Positions 4,927 to 5,881 of a stretch of DNA of 5,881 nt are shown piece by piece. Source of the stretch: JBAYGJ01 sp041649335 (lineage in GTDB: Bacteria > Patescibacteriota > Patescibacteriia > UBA10025 > JAHIVO01); NCBI GenBank assembly GCA_041649335.1, contig JBAZNF010000033.1, forward strand, positions 1 through 5,881. Reading direction: 5' to 3'. The notes under the pieces were generated by a model. The model was not told the origin of the DNA. It worked only from the letters and a program-made list of their open reading frames with translations, and searched no databases. The position numbers were made by a program, and so were the translations under genes. How positions within the stretch are numbered: position 1 is the stretch's first letter; each line of letters opens with the position of its first letter.

Positions 4927-5881
4927 GTGAAAAGGTTCGCATTACTCGCATGCGTGCTGTTACTGGTTAGCGTTACCTTTTTTGAGGAAACGTTAGCCCA
5001 ACAGCCGGATCTGCAATTAGTTTTTAACCAGGAAGGTAATTATCCCCAGGATCTGCAACTTATTTTTACCAACCTGGCTGGCTTGGATAGTGTTGGTATT
5101 AGTAATTCGTATTTACCCGAGACGTATGGTATTTTTTTTGACACCAGTTGGTTTATCGACGAAAATACCTTGAAAAGGGAGATAAGAACCTGCCTTTTCG
5201 GTCAGGGCCATCGGGAATATTATGGCGAGTGCCCAGACTGGGACAGCGTAACCTGGGTGGTTGATTTTACTGAAGAGCGCCCATGCACTCTAGTGGTATA
5301 TGACGGGACAGCCACTCGGACAGCCATGTCGGCTGTTGTTAGTAATTTTCAGCCTGTCTGGCCGGAACAATGCTGGCGCAAATTGCCGTTTGGAGGGTAC
5401 GCCATTCGTAAACCAGGTAAATCCGATACGACATTCTATATAACCAGAGTTAACGATTGTGGGGACACTTCCGGCTATCAGTATGTCTATGACGAAGACC
5501 TGTGGGAGTTGGTCGCCACTCCGCCAAGCATTAAAGATACGCTCAAGTATGACGTGTATCCCGAAGGCTGGCAGCACTGGGACAATGCCGGGAATCCAGT
5601 TGTGATAGAGAGGTTAGATACTGTCCTGGTCATGTACGTATGTTATAGCGGTAGCAGCGAGGTTTCCAGAAAGGAGATCGGGCTGATCATCGACTGGACG
5701 AATATGACTTACCAGCTTGTTGACCCAGAGGTGTTGTATCAACAGGAACCGCCTAATTTTGACATCACCGTGTTGTATGACTATGGCGGTTGTCAAACCA
5801 GACTACACACCTTTTTGTCCACTGGGGCATCTTTCGCTTATCAGGGAAATCCTGGTTGGCTGATCCAGTACGATTACTGTG
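4927..5881 (+). CDS. Secreted cysteine-rich protein with FG-GAP-like repeat (partial, runs off the window)
   Basis: The frame from GTG 4927 stays open for 318 codons to the window end. The N-terminus is a classical Sec signal peptide: KRF (2-4), hydrophobic core ALLACVLLLVSVTFF (5-19), and a likely signal peptidase I cleavage after TLA (Ala24). The visible mature part has eight cysteines (89, 102, 120, 149, 178, 239, 289, 318), more than its neighbours, suggesting disulfides outside the cell. It is rich in Tyr, Trp, Asp and beta-strand patterns. DITVLYDYGG followed by TRLHTFLSTGASFAYQG and GW (279-311) resembles FG-GAP/VCBS-type propeller units seen in secreted proteins of CPR and Actinobacteria. 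The stretch near 230-257 looks like a diverged unit, and LQLVFNQ / LQLIFTN (29-48) is a short internal repeat. A beta-propeller adhesion or surface role is likely but unproven. It has its own promoter, separate from the protease gene. Confidence 0.8.
   Translation, partial: MKRFALLACVLLLVSVTFFEETLAQQPDLQLVFNQEGNYPQDLQLIFTNLAGLDSVGISNSYLPETYGIFFDTSWFIDENTLKREIRTCLFGQGHREYYGECPDWDSVTWVVDFTEERPCTLVVYDGTATRTAMSAVVSNFQPVWPEQCWRKLPFGGYAIRKPGKSDTTFYITRVNDCGDTSGYQYVYDEDLWELVATPPSIKDTLKYDVYPEGWQHWDNAGNPVVIERLDTVLVMYVCYSGSSEVSRKEIGLIIDWTNMTYQLVDPEVLYQQEPPNFDITVLYDYGGCQTRLHTFLSTGASFAYQGNPGWLIQYDYC

Noticed and set aside
4538..4951. 137-codon minus-strand open frame across the end of the protease gene and the 52-bp repeats
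   Set aside because: Its middle is translated tandem repeat and hairpin sequence and its start overlaps the ribosome binding site of the secreted protein gene; no domain is visible.
4927..4953. Lipobox-like LLAC at residues 6-9 of the secreted protein
   Set aside because: The cysteine comes after only about eight residues, too early for a lipoprotein signal. The hydrophobic core continues past it to residue 19, which fits signal peptidase I cleavage after Ala24 better.

Overview
The window reads as bacterial chromosome with about 47-50% G+C by eye. It is most probably from the Patescibacteria / Candidate Phyla Radiation (CPR), with a Parcubacteria-like gene repertoire. This is inferred from family flavour and not from a marker gene. 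The clues are a short winged-helix regulator fused to a degenerate nucleotidyltransferase-like domain, a strongly shortened TsaB, a PP2C-like membrane protein with a propeller-type C-terminus, a divergent HExxH membrane protease, a secreted FG-GAP-like protein, and four of six genes starting without a clear Shine-Dalgarno sequence.

Layout: (1) bases 1-2132, minus strand, hold one long open frame with its C-terminal part outside the window. It encodes a pseudo-PP2C domain, a basic linker, one membrane segment, a coiled-coil stalk and a beta-propeller-like domain. (2) A 77-bp divergent region, 2133-2209, carries two well-formed back-to-back promoters whose -10 boxes share the palindrome AGTATACT. 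Near-identical inverted copies of CGTAGTCTnTTATG flank it and contain both start codons. (3) Bases 2210-3191, plus strand: a winged-helix regulator followed one base later by a short tsaB. (4) Bases 3188-3793, minus strand: lexA, meeting tsaB tail to tail with overlapping stop codons. (5) A 55-bp divergent region holds AT-rich promoters and an inverted repeat that could be a LexA operator. (6) Bases 3849-4661, plus strand: a multi-pass HExxH membrane metalloprotease-like protein. (7) Bases 4662-4926 are non-coding: a long perfect hairpin, a 52-bp tandem repeat in about 2.3 copies, then a promoter with a consensus TTGACA -35 box inside a palindrome, and a strong ribosome binding site. (8) Bases 4927-5881, plus strand: a secreted cysteine-rich protein with a GTG start that runs off the window.

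Only lexA and tsaB belong to firmly known pathways (SOS control, and tRNA t6A modification). The wHTH regulator and the pseudo-phosphatase membrane protein share a control region in which only one of the two promoters can be occupied at a time, so they may form a regulatory pair. The protease could be LexA-controlled because of its shared promoter region. These links are inferences. No mobile element, CRISPR array, tRNA or rRNA was seen.
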